Assembly: GCA_046262735.1 (NCBI GenBank)
Contig: JBHEMD010000015.1
Location: 1 to 8,838 of the forward strand
DNA: 8,838 bases
Source of the DNA: AV17 sp046262735
GTDB taxonomy: Bacteria; Verrucomicrobiota; Verrucomicrobiia; Chthoniobacterales; UBA10450
Direction of reading: 5' to 3'
The notes beneath the pieces are model-generated. The model was not told the origin of the DNA. It searched no databases and worked only from the letters and a program-made list of their open reading frames with translations. Within the stretch, counting starts at the first letter, position 1. Every line of letters starts with the position of its first letter. Positions 1 to 6,196 of the stretch are shown piece after piece. A program made the translations under genes and the position numbers.

Positions 1-144
1 GCCGCCGCGATGATGAGCAAGGAACCGATCGCGCTGCAACTGCGTTTTCTCCAAACCATGCGCGAGATTTCGAGCGAGCATAACACCACGACCTTCTTCC
101 CCATCCCGCTCGATCTCTTCACCGCGTTGACGAAAAAAAGCTAA
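1..144 (+). CDS. Stomatin/slipin family (SPFH/band 7) protein, C-terminal fragment
   Basis: The reading frame is open from the first base and ends in TAA at 142-144, giving the last 47 residues of a protein that begins outside the window. The tail reads PIALQLRFLQTMREISSE, then TTTFFPIPLDLF. This matches the end of the SPFH domain in bacterial slipins, where a Leu-rich helix (QLRxLQTLxEIxxE) precedes a short 'FPxPxDL' strand. Slipins are membrane-anchored scaffold proteins that oligomerise on the cytoplasmic membrane and are often paired with an NfeD-type protease; neither the anchor nor a partner can be seen here. The gene converges on the glycosyltransferase gene, with 46 bases between their stops. 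Family assignment is fairly firm from the motif, but the fragment is short. Confidence 0.75.
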   Translation, partial: AAAMMSKEPIALQLRFLQTMREISSEHNTTTFFPIPLDLFTALTKKS

Positions 145-190
145 ACACCCAGCGGCTAACATTTTTTGCGTCGCGCTGAATGCTGAATTC

Positions 191-1699
191 TTACTTTGGC
201 GGCAGCTCGTAAATGCTCAGGCCCGGATGAGTATAAATGTCTGCGCCGCGCCGAGTCTCCCAAATCAATTTCGCGCGCGCCTGCAGCGTGCGATAAAACT
301 CCGGATCGGCGCGCACCGGCATGACCTCGGCGCCTTCGAGAAGGTCGCGATAAAACTTGCCGAGAACGACCACGTGGGTCGCGCCGAGAGCGCGCAACTT
401 TTCAATGCTTTCAAATTCCGACGCGAACCGCTGCGCCGCGACGCGTTTTTGTGGAATGAAAAAATCGCCGTCCACGCCGGTCCCTTCGGGCGGCGGCCAG
501 ATCCGCCATTCGTGCGCGATGACGGCGTCAGCGGGAAGATTTCCTCTGATCCAGGCGATCATTTGTTTGCGGCTGTCGGTGGCAAAGTCGCGTTGCAGCT
601 CCAACGTTTTCGGCAGATACACCGCGCTGAGCCCCGCGCAGCAGAGGAGGAGCAATGGCAATTGCGGTAGCCGGGGGACGCGTTCGCCCAGCCGTCCGAG
701 AAACCAGCGCAGCCCGATCACGGCGAGCGCGAAAAACAACGTCAGCACCGGTAGCAGATAACGATCTTTGCTCAACGGCGTGAATGAGAGTGCGAAGAGC
801 CACGCCGCGCTGAAGCCGAGAATTGCCGATTCGATTGTGGCGCGGCGGCGACGAACAATCAGCATCCAGACGAACAGCGCGACGGAGAGAAGCATTGGGA
901 TCCCGGCCCGGCGCAGGAGCTTCGGCAGATAATTGGTTTGAAACACTTGTGCTCGTCCGAGCTGGTGCATGTGCTCGAACTCGCTGCCCGCAGCCGCGAT
1001 CGCTGCCGAGGGTTGAAGAAGCGCCTGGAAATTGATCACCGCAAATGTAATGACGGCGGCCGCGAGCAAGATTACCATCCGCTTCAGCATTATTGCGAGG
1101 GGCTTAGTCCGAGACTGCAGCGCAATCACCACCGCAGCAGTGATGAGCATGAGTAGGCCGATGTATTTGGCCGAAACGGCAACACCACACGCGATGCCGC
1201 TCAGCGCCAACGCGCTCATTCGTTCGCGAGCGCAAAAGTAATCGAGCGCGCAAAACGCCCATACGATTCCAAGGAGCAGCGCGCAATCCTCCTTCATCAC
1301 GTGTGCGCCCTGAAAGATGACCGGATGCAATCCGGCCAGCAATCCGGCAGCCATTCCGGCAATCAATCCGCCGCGGCGCGCGACCAGCAGCGCGACACCG
1401 GCCATGGCGAGCGCGGCGCAGAGCGCGGAAACCCACCGGCCGAGAACGACCACATTTTGGTCGGTTCGCTCGGCGCGAAGCGCGCGCGTCACGAGGTCCG
1501 TTGCCGTGATCAGCAACAGCGGATGATGAAAGTTACGGGTCCCGTTGATGAGCTGGCGCGTTTTGCCCGGTTCGTCGGTGTGATAAAAAAACGGATACGA
1601 ATTGTGCGCGGTATAAAACCAGAGCAAGCCGGCGAAGAGCGCGGCGTAGAAGATTAATGAGGACGCCGCTCCGTGCCGCCGGTTATTCGCGTTGGTCAC
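191..1699 (-). CDS. GT39-like (PMT/ArnT-type, GT-C fold) membrane glycosyltransferase
   Basis: A 502-residue polytopic membrane protein, probably transferring a sugar from a polyprenyl-phosphate donor to a lipid, glycan or protein outside the cytoplasmic membrane. A first helix (about 12-31) leads to a periplasmic loop with the acidic pair TDEPGK (Asp42-Glu43), placed like the catalytic DE of GT39/ArnT enzymes. A second acidic motif, KED (136-138), follows HPVIFQ and sits where these families carry a conserved loop residue. About eight to ten hydrophobic helices run to roughly residue 362, with KDRYLLP (311-317) resembling the RYLLP element common in the family. The last ~140 residues are soluble and presumably periplasmic. 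The GTG start lies inside the end of pncA (17-base overlap), with no clear Shine-Dalgarno, so translation is probably coupled. Acceptor and sugar cannot be told. Its place behind NAD-salvage genes has no obvious functional reason. Confidence 0.8.
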   Translation of the reverse strand: MTNANNRRHGAASSLIFYAALFAGLLWFYTAHNSYPFFYHTDEPGKTRQLINGTRNFHHPLLLITATDLVTRALRAERTDQNVVVLGRWVSALCAALAMAGVALLVARRGGLIAGMAAGLLAGLHPVIFQGAHVMKEDCALLLGIVWAFCALDYFCARERMSALALSGIACGVAVSAKYIGLLMLITAAVVIALQSRTKPLAIMLKRMVILLAAAVITFAVINFQALLQPSAAIAAAGSEFEHMHQLGRAQVFQTNYLPKLLRRAGIPMLLSVALFVWMLIVRRRRATIESAILGFSAAWLFALSFTPLSKDRYLLPVLTLFFALAVIGLRWFLGRLGERVPRLPQLPLLLLCCAGLSAVYLPKTLELQRDFATDSRKQMIAWIRGNLPADAVIAHEWRIWPPPEGTGVDGDFFIPQKRVAAQRFASEFESIEKLRALGATHVVVLGKFYRDLLEGAEVMPVRADPEFYRTLQARAKLIWETRRGADIYTHPGLSIYELPPK

Positions 1700-2309
1700 G
1701 GAGATCGCGGCTTTGCATAACGCGCGCGCCGCTCGCTTTCATCTCTTTGATCGCAAGATCGACATCTCCCGGCGCGAGATTAATCCCGCGGCAGGCGTCG
1801 ACGATCACGTGCGTGTTGAAGCCAAGCTCACGCGCGTCAAGCGCGCTGTATTTGACGCAATAATCAAGCGCGAGCCCGCAAAGGTAAACATCGATCACGC
1901 CGCGCTCCTTCAGGTCATCGCCCAGACCGGTCGCGCGCCGATGCGCGTTATCGAAAAACGCGCTGTAACTGTCGATCCTCGGATCAACGCCCTTTTGGAA
2001 AACGCGGGCAAAACGTTTCCTCTCCAACGCGGGCGCGAACTCCGAGCCCGGCGTCTTTTGCACGCAATGGACCGGCCAGAGAATCTGCTCGATGCCCTCG
2101 AGCATAATCCGGTCGCCCGGGTTTTTGCCCGGATGATTCGTGGCGAAACTCCCGTGGTTCGGCGGATGCCAGTCTTGCGTCGCGACAACCAGCTCGAATT
2201 GCGTCTGTAAATTGTTAACGAGTGGAATGACCTCGTTGCCGCGGGGAACCGGTAGCGAGCCACCCGGCAAAAAATCATTCTGAACGTCGACAATGATAAG
2301 CGCGTTCAC
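1683..2309 (-). CDS. pncA: Nicotinamidase / pyrazinamidase
   Basis: Hydrolyses nicotinamide to nicotinate and ammonia in the cytoplasm, the first step of NAD salvage. All hallmarks of the isochorismatase-like nicotinamidase fold are present in 208 residues. Asp8 sits in IIVDVQNDFLPGG, Lys106 in FQKGVD and Cys151 in LALDYCVKYSA, forming the Asp-Lys-Cys triad. The metal site is Asp46 and His48 in TQDWHPPNHGSF (with His52) and His81 in WPVHCVQ. Length is normal for the family (about 180-215). The GTG start is set by a GTGA overlap with the pncB stop; there is no Shine-Dalgarno, which fits translational coupling. The next gene, pncB, uses its product, so the pair is a complete two-step module. 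The 3' end overlaps the glycosyltransferase start. Function is very secure. Confidence 0.95.
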   Translation of the reverse strand: MNALIIVDVQNDFLPGGSLPVPRGNEVIPLVNNLQTQFELVVATQDWHPPNHGSFATNHPGKNPGDRIMLEGIEQILWPVHCVQKTPGSEFAPALERKRFARVFQKGVDPRIDSYSAFFDNAHRRATGLGDDLKERGVIDVYLCGLALDYCVKYSALDARELGFNTHVIVDACRGINLAPGDVDLAIKEMKASGARVMQSRDLRDQRE

Positions 2310-3769
2310 GTCGATGTTTGCTTCGCCTGAGCGATCAACTTGACCCGGAGTTCGTGTAACGCTTTCTCAAGACCGACATCGTAACCAGCGGGCTCGGTCA
2401 ATCGAATCACTGCAGGAGCAAGACAGCCCAGTTGTTCGCGCGTGTGTCGGCGCGACTCGCTGATTGGCGGAACGTGATAAACCAGCTCGCCGCGCTGAAA
2501 AACCGGCACAAGCAAGTCGGTGTAATCGGTGCCGGTAGGAATTTCGCGAACGGGCTTGCCGGCAAGATCGACAATCACCGTGGGCTCGCTCACCGGACGG
2601 TCGATCTCGTAGATCGCGTCAGCGACAAATTTGCCATCGGGCAGGCAGAACCGTCGCACCTGCGGCAAACCGGGGCAGGAAACTTTCCATGCGTCATCGG
2701 AAACTTTGATCCGGTATTGCCACGCCTTGCCGGGACGACGGACAGCGCTCAGTTTGTAAACGCCGTTCAACGCCGCATCCGGGCAACCGGTCGTGAGTTT
2801 TGTTCCCACGCCCCACATGTCGATCTTAGCGCCGCGATGTTTCATATCGGCGATCTCAAATTCGTCGAGATCGCCCGAGCAAACGATCTTCGCGTTTTCG
2901 AAGCCGGTGGCATCGAGCGCTTTTCGCGCTTCGATGCTCAGCGCGACGCGATCGCCCGAGTCCAGGCGCAGCCCGATCAGCTCATGTCGATCTTTGCGAA
3001 GCTGTTTTGCGGCTGCAATCGCCCGCTGGATGCCGTCGCGCGAGTTGTAGGTGTCGACCAGGAAAATGCAGTTGTTCGGCAGCGCTTTCGAGTAAATCTC
3101 GAACGCTTCGCGTTCGTCCTCGAAAAACATGATCCAGCTGTGCGCCTGCGTGCCGCTGACAGGGATGCCGAACCGCTCGCCCGCATGCAAATTCGAAGTG
3201 CCGGCGCAGCCCCCAATGTAGGCCGCGCGCGCCGCGCTTAAGCCGCCGTCCACGCCCTGCGCGCGCCGCAAACCAAACTCGATCACCGGATCATTCTCCG
3301 CCGCGAGACACACCCGCGCCGCTTTTGTGGCGATCAGACTTTGGAAATTTAAGATGTTAAGCAGCGCGGTCTCGAGAAGCTGAGAATGAATGACGGGGCC
3401 GGAGACGCGGATGAGCGGTTCATGGGGAAAGATGACTGTGCCCTCCGGGACCGCGTCGATATCACACGTCAATCGCAGCGCCCCGAGGTAATCGAGAAAC
3501 TCCGGTTCGAACAGCGGTTTATTGTCATTGCCGCGCTGCGCCCCCAAATAAACGAGCTCGTGCTTTTGAAACCGAAAATCGCGTACAAGATCGACAATCT
3601 GGGCAAGGCCGCATGCAACGGTGAATTCGCCACCGAAAGGATTGTCGCGAAACGCGACGTAAAACGCAGCCCCCCATTCGCTCACACCGGCCTTCCAATA
3701 CCCGCACGCCATCGTGACCTCGTAGAGATCGGTCGTGAGCGCGGTGAAACTGGGCGCCGGTGGATTCAA
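2306..3769 (-). CDS. pncB: Nicotinate phosphoribosyltransferase
   Basis: Joins nicotinate to PRPP, with ATP hydrolysis, to give nicotinate mononucleotide (Preiss-Handler pathway). From the chosen start the protein has 487 residues, close to bacterial NAPRTases of the ~490-residue class. Conserved blocks in order: LTTDLYEVTMACGYW (11-25), EFGLRRAQG (164-172), SGTQAHSW (205-212) with His210 at the position phosphorylated during catalysis, LVDTYNSRDG (237-246), GLRLDSGD (266-273), CSGDLDE (297-303) and WGVGTKL (319-325). The frame stays open upstream to 3922, but that part is Arg-rich, unlike the family, and overlaps the hydrolase gene in another frame. The only suitable start near the family N-terminus is TTG at 3769, 11 bases after the hydrolase stop and without a good Shine-Dalgarno. 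The enzyme is certain; the exact start is not. Confidence 0.93.
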   Translation of the reverse strand: MNPPAPSFTALTTDLYEVTMACGYWKAGVSEWGAAFYVAFRDNPFGGEFTVACGLAQIVDLVRDFRFQKHELVYLGAQRGNDNKPLFEPEFLDYLGALRLTCDIDAVPEGTVIFPHEPLIRVSGPVIHSQLLETALLNILNFQSLIATKAARVCLAAENDPVIEFGLRRAQGVDGGLSAARAAYIGGCAGTSNLHAGERFGIPVSGTQAHSWIMFFEDEREAFEIYSKALPNNCIFLVDTYNSRDGIQRAIAAAKQLRKDRHELIGLRLDSGDRVALSIEARKALDATGFENAKIVCSGDLDEFEIADMKHRGAKIDMWGVGTKLTTGCPDAALNGVYKLSAVRRPGKAWQYRIKVSDDAWKVSCPGLPQVRRFCLPDGKFVADAIYEIDRPVSEPTVIVDLAGKPVREIPTGTDYTDLLVPVFQRGELVYHVPPISESRRHTREQLGCLAPAVIRLTEPAGYDVGLEKALHELRVKLIAQAKQTST

Positions 3770-3780
3770 CTGCTGATATT

Positions 3781-4452
3781 CTAAGTAGACGTAAAGGATT
3801 CGCGAGCGCCTGACGCGTGTCGCAAAAACCAATTTGCCGCCAAACCGGCGACGCGCTCGAGCGCGCCGGGCTCTTCGAAGAGATGCGTCGCCCCGAAAAC
3901 GATGTCGATCTTTACCTCGCAACGCATTCGCGCGCGCGCCTCTTCGTTCATCCCAATCACGACGTGATCTTCGCCGCCAACGATGAGCAGCGTCGGCGCT
4001 TTGACTTTCGGCAGCGCCTCACCGGCCAGATCGGGGCGCCCGCCGCGCGAGACGACCGCGCTGATCGGATCGGGCAGTTCAGCCGCGGCCATGAGCGCTG
4101 CGGCCGCTCCGGTGCTCGAACCGAAATAGCCGACGCGCAGATCGCGCGTCTCGCCTCGCGCGCGGACCCATTTCGTCGCGTAAACCAGTCGCTCAGCGAG
4201 CAGATCGACGTCGAAGCGATGTTTTCTCGTGTAAAGATCGACCGCTTCCTCATCCGGCGTGAGCAAATCGAACAACAGCGTGGCGAGTCCAGCGTCGTTC
4301 AGCCGGTGCGCGACAAATTGATTGCGCGGGCTGTGCCGGCTGCTGCCGCTCCCATGTGCGAACAACACCAGCGCGCTCGATCGATCGAGAGTCGTCAGAT
4401 TGCCATCCAGCGTCGCGCGACCAGCAGAAATGCGGACTTCATTCATGTTCAT
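3781..4452 (-). CDS. Alpha/beta hydrolase, dienelactone-hydrolase type
   Basis: A 223-residue single-domain alpha/beta hydrolase, cytoplasmic, with no signal peptide. Residues 33-38 (HGSGSS) are the oxyanion-loop region. The nucleophile elbow is GYFGSSTG with Ser113, and the likely acid and base are Asp162 (VGGEDHVV) and His190 (GATHLFEEPGAL), giving a full Ser-Asp-His triad. This sequence type is the dienelactone-hydrolase-like partner found next to or fused with COG1926 phosphoribosyltransferases; from memory, the mycobacterial Rv0571c is such a fusion. The phosphoribosyltransferase lies just upstream here. Three in-frame ATGs occur at 4458, 4452 and 4446. An AGGAG at 4460-4464 is one base from the first and seven from the second, so 4452 is preferred. 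Start and Shine-Dalgarno both lie in a period-6 repeat. The natural substrate is unknown. Confidence 0.85.
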   Translation of the reverse strand: MNMNEVRISAGRATLDGNLTTLDRSSALVLFAHGSGSSRHSPRNQFVAHRLNDAGLATLLFDLLTPDEEAVDLYTRKHRFDVDLLAERLVYATKWVRARGETRDLRVGYFGSSTGAAAALMAAAELPDPISAVVSRGGRPDLAGEALPKVKAPTLLIVGGEDHVVIGMNEEARARMRCEVKIDIVFGATHLFEEPGALERVAGLAANWFLRHASGARESFTST

Positions 4453-4516
4453 GCTCATGCTCCTGCTCGATTGAGATTTCGATCATGAGCATGAGCAAGA
4501 GCAGGAGTAAGAAGAG
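4445..4516. repeat. Two oppositely oriented period-6 GAGCAN arrays
   Basis: On the minus strand, 4468 down to 4445 reads GAGCAG-GAGCAT-GAGCAT-GAACAT. On the plus strand, 4487-4510 reads GAGCAT-GAGCAA-GAGCAG-GAGTAA, trailing into GAAGAG up to 4516. The spacer is 18 bases (4469-4486). The arms can pair as an 11-base perfect stem (4452-4462 with 4487-4497). The left array supplies the Shine-Dalgarno and start codons of the hydrolase gene; the right array ends exactly at the stop codon of the esterase remnant. There is no T-run, so it is not a standard terminator. Confidence 0.7.
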
Positions 4517-4644
4517 TTACACGTTGAAAGGATACGTTTCCGGCAGTTCGCCTCTGTCCCAAATGCTCCTCCGCTCGAGCGGCAATCATTGGCTCCGCCG
4601 GCAAGCGGCTGGGCAATTTTGCGAACCAATTCGGCGTCGGTCAT
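4517..4644 (-). pseudogene. Remnant of an erythromycin-esterase-family gene (N- and C-terminal ends only)
   Basis: An ATG overlaps the stop of the upstream phosphoribosyltransferase as ATGA (4641-4644), a typical coupled start. From it, about 20 codons (4644-4585) read MTDAELVRKIAQPLAGGA, like the N-terminus of erythromycin-esterase-like proteins ('I...AHPL.G'). In another frame, 4585-4517 then reads LPLERRSIWDRGELPETYPFNV and a stop, like the C-terminal end of the same family ('PLER..W..GE.PET.P..V'). Such proteins are usually about 430-450 residues, so some 1.2 kb appears lost with a frame change. Read straight from the ATG, the frame gives only a 53-residue product ending in Cys-Ser repeats at 4483. 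Gene order fits known fusions of this phosphoribosyltransferase with erythromycin-esterase domains (Rv2030c, from memory). The family call rests on recalled short motifs. Confidence 0.6.
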
Positions 4645-5300
4645 TGGGATGCTTGCCGATCCTGAGCGGCGCGCGCGAGGAGCTCGCGCACTTCTTCGTC
4701 GCTGGTTTGCGAGAAATCTTCGTAATACTGGCCGACCGCCTGGAAATGTTCCGGCGCCATCGCGCAGATGATCTCGTCTACTTCGTGCTGGAACACGCGG
4801 CAGGTCTCCGGCGCGCCGACCGGCACGGCGACGATAATCCTGGCGACATCGTGCCGGCGCAACGCCGCCACCGCCGCCCGCATGGTGGCGCCGGTGGCAA
4901 GCCCGTCATCAACCAGAATGACAGTGCGGCCGCGCAACTCCGGCGCGGGCCGGCCGTCGCGGTAAATCTGTTCCCGCCGCTCCAACTCGGCCGTTTCGCG
5001 CGCCGTGACCGACTCCACCACCTCATCCACGTTTGGTATCGCGCGCGCTACGTCTTCGTTCAAAACCCGCACACCGCCGGAGGCGATCGCGCCCACGGCG
5101 AGCTCCTCGAACCCGGGGACGCCGAGTTTGCGCACGACGAAAACATCGAGCGGGACCCGCAAGCGTCGCGCCACTTCAAACGCCACCGGCACACCGCCGC
5201 GCGGCAAACCGAGCACGATGACATCGTCGCGGCCGGCATGATCCAGAAGCTTCTCCGCAAGAAGCTGTCCGGCTTCCGCTCGATTTGAAAAAGCTCTCAT
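4641..5300 (-). CDS. COG1926-type phosphoribosyltransferase
   Basis: A 219-residue cytoplasmic type I PRTase-fold protein of the group annotated 'predicted phosphoribosyltransferase'. Residues 27-41 (VIVLGLPRGGVPVAF) are the conserved N-terminal strand and loop. VVRKLGVPGFEELAVGAI (55-72) is the family signature. TVILVDDGLATGATM (126-140), with Asp131-Asp132 and the ATGAT phosphate-binding loop, is the PRPP-binding motif. The acceptor base is not known for this family; members occur beside or fused to dienelactone hydrolases and erythromycin esterases, as here. The start at 5300 has AAAGG eight bases upstream; the frame runs on to 5390, but those residues do not look like the family. The stop overlaps the esterase remnant's ATG. 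It is the first gene of the minus-strand operon; a TATATT at 5342-5347 (minus strand) might be a -10 box, with no matching -35. Confidence 0.88.
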   Translation of the reverse strand: MRAFSNRAEAGQLLAEKLLDHAGRDDVIVLGLPRGGVPVAFEVARRLRVPLDVFVVRKLGVPGFEELAVGAIASGGVRVLNEDVARAIPNVDEVVESVTARETAELERREQIYRDGRPAPELRGRTVILVDDGLATGATMRAAVAALRRHDVARIIVAVPVGAPETCRVFQHEVDEIICAMAPEHFQAVGQYYEDFSQTSDEEVRELLARAAQDRQASQ

Positions 5301-5541
5301 CTCATCGGCCTTTTGATGCGCCGGAGCCGCCCAGGGGTTCCAATATATTTTCGAATCTCGGGGGAGCGATGGCCCCGCTCGGAGCGACAACGCATCGGTT
5401 CTTTGCGGTCAGCGACTGCCGCGGATTAGTTCGGTGACCGGGGGAAGAATCGACAGTCGGCGCGCTGCGCTCGATGTAATCGCCGAAATCAGCCGCGAAG
5501 GCAGCTCTACGCAACCGCCACCAATCTTTCACACCCGGCCG

Positions 5542-5694
5542 ATGGTAATACATTCGGATGTAAGCGTCCCAACACCAGGAGGAAATATCGAGTCGCCATT
5601 CAAACTCACCCAGCTCGTTATTCTGACCATGTCCGTTTTGCTCTGCATCATCGCGTTGGTTCGATTTCGTCCCAAACCGGCTCCTATCACTTGA
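5542..5694 (+). CDS. Possible small one-helix membrane protein (hypothetical)
   Basis: A 50-residue ORF from ATG 5542 to TGA 5694. Residues 21-42 (FKLTQLVILTMSVLLCIIALVR) are a clear hydrophobic helix followed by a basic tail RFRPKP, giving an N-outside/C-inside prediction by the positive-inside rule. Codons in the helix part mostly end in G or C, like neighbouring genes. Against it: there is no Shine-Dalgarno before the ATG, a strong AGGAGG at 5577-5582 has no start codon after it, and the opposite strand carries a competing protein-like stretch. It could be a real microprotein or the end of a decayed gene. I do not recognise a family. Confidence 0.25.
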   Translation: MVIHSDVSVPTPGGNIESPFKLTQLVILTMSVLLCIIALVRFRPKPAPIT

Positions 5695-5753
5695 GAGCGA
5701 ACCGCGTTGCGCGAAGGACAGAGCGCACTGCGTCACCCGATCGTTACCGCGTT

Positions 5754-5781
5754 TTGACAATTCGTAACCTGACGGTATCGC
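5754..5781 (+). promoter_or_regulatory. Possible sigma-70-type promoter before the 5807 gene
   Basis: A perfect TTGACA lies at 5754-5759, followed after 16 bases by TATCGC (5776-5781), a poor -10 match. It ends 25 bases before the ATG at 5807. Only the -35 half is convincing. Confidence 0.25.
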
Positions 5782-5806
5782 GCCGGCGGTTTATGCAACG
5801 CTCAAC

Positions 5807-6151
5807 ATGAGCGTAATTACCGTGAAGAGAACGCTGCGCAGGCAGTCAACTGAGAAACGATCGCTGACTCTTGGGTCCTTTCCTGAACTAACCGGGGATT
5901 ATTTCGCGAGCGAAAAACGTTGGAAATTTTTTATCGAGGCGTTGCTTTTTGTGGTCATTCTGGCGATCTCGGCCTGGCCGATTCTCGCCGCCGCCGATGC
6001 GTTGAACAATTTCTCCGGCACGCGCCGGGCTGATCGGCGATTTAGCCTCTTCCGATTGACTGTGCGCTTTTGGTTCCAGCGGGAAAGCGGCAAACCCAAA
6101 TTTGGAACCGCCGGCGGACCGCAGCAATGCGGCTCGGGAAATCTTTTGTAA
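5807..6151 (+). CDS. Small single-pass membrane protein (hypothetical)
   Basis: A 114-residue ORF. Residues 1-44 are soluble and basic, with SLTLGSFPELTGDYFASEKRW before a strong helix at about 46-65 (FFIEALLFVVILAISAWPIL), then AAADALNNF. Up to that point it reads like a real small inner-membrane protein. The tail from residue 70 (SGTRRADRRFSLFRLTVRFW and on) is basic and low in resemblance to natural sequence. One extra C near 6013 would instead give LNNFLRHAPG and a stop at 6031-6033, a more natural end; this may be a frameshift or a sequencing error. There is no good Shine-Dalgarno. It lies 45 bases before the next gene on the same strand. Family and role are unknown. Confidence 0.5.
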   Translation: MSVITVKRTLRRQSTEKRSLTLGSFPELTGDYFASEKRWKFFIEALLFVVILAISAWPILAAADALNNFSGTRRADRRFSLFRLTVRFWFQRESGKPKFGTAGGPQQCGSGNLL

Positions 6152-6152
6152 G

Positions 6153-6182
6153 AATTTGCGGAACTTTCGTCCGCAAGTTCCG
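6153..6182 (+). promoter_or_regulatory. Two mutually exclusive hairpins ahead of the 6197 gene
   Basis: Hairpin A pairs TTGCGGA (6156-6162) with TCCGCAA (6170-6176), and can extend by a wobble and two A-T pairs to 6153-6179. Hairpin B pairs CGGAACTT (6159-6166) with AAGTTCCG (6175-6182), eight perfect pairs. They share bases, so only one can form. They sit between the stop of the small membrane gene and the AAGG at 6190-6193. No T-run follows, so this is not an ordinary terminator; it could be an RNA control element or a protein-binding palindrome. Confidence 0.35.
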
Positions 6183-6196
6183 GAGAAGTAAGGTGA

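Larger units (their letters stand above)
5301..5806. other. 506-base gap without a confident gene; conflicting coding traces
   Basis: No reading frame here is convincing along its whole length. On the minus strand, roughly 5440-5590 translates to an aromatic-rich stretch (DAYIRMYYHRPGVKDWW, then FAADFGDYIERS) that resembles the end of a folded protein, but it is followed by low-quality sequence and has only a TTG start far upstream (5760). On the plus strand, 5542-5694 gives a 50-residue ORF with one hydrophobic helix. Upstream promoters of both flanking operons should also lie here. The gap may hold decayed gene ends. Confidence 0.5.

Noticed and set aside
133..167. A-run (133-139) and T-run (162-167) flanking the convergent stops as a bidirectional terminator
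   Set aside because: Between the A-run and the T-run only about three GC-containing pairs (AGC with GCT) can form, so the stem is too weak to support the call.
2432..3241. Long plus-strand ORF (269 codons) opposite pncB
   Set aside because: Lies wholly antisense to a perfectly conserved pncB; its openness follows from the GC-rich codon pattern of the real gene and its product resembles nothing.
3770..3922. N-terminal extension of pncB by 51 residues
   Set aside because: The extension is Arg-rich, overlaps the end of the hydrolase gene in another frame, and is absent from the family's usual N-terminus.
3817..4488. Plus-strand ORF (223 codons) opposite the alpha/beta hydrolase
   Set aside because: Antisense shadow of a gene with an intact catalytic triad.
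4356..5288. Long plus-strand ORF (310 codons) across the hydrolase start and the phosphoribosyltransferase
   Set aside because: Antisense to the conserved phosphoribosyltransferase; Arg/His/Ala-rich shadow translation without domains.
5793..5810. Five-codon mini-ORF (MQRST) ending in an ATGA overlap with the 5807 start
   Set aside because: No Shine-Dalgarno and too short to tell from chance; no attenuator structure around it.
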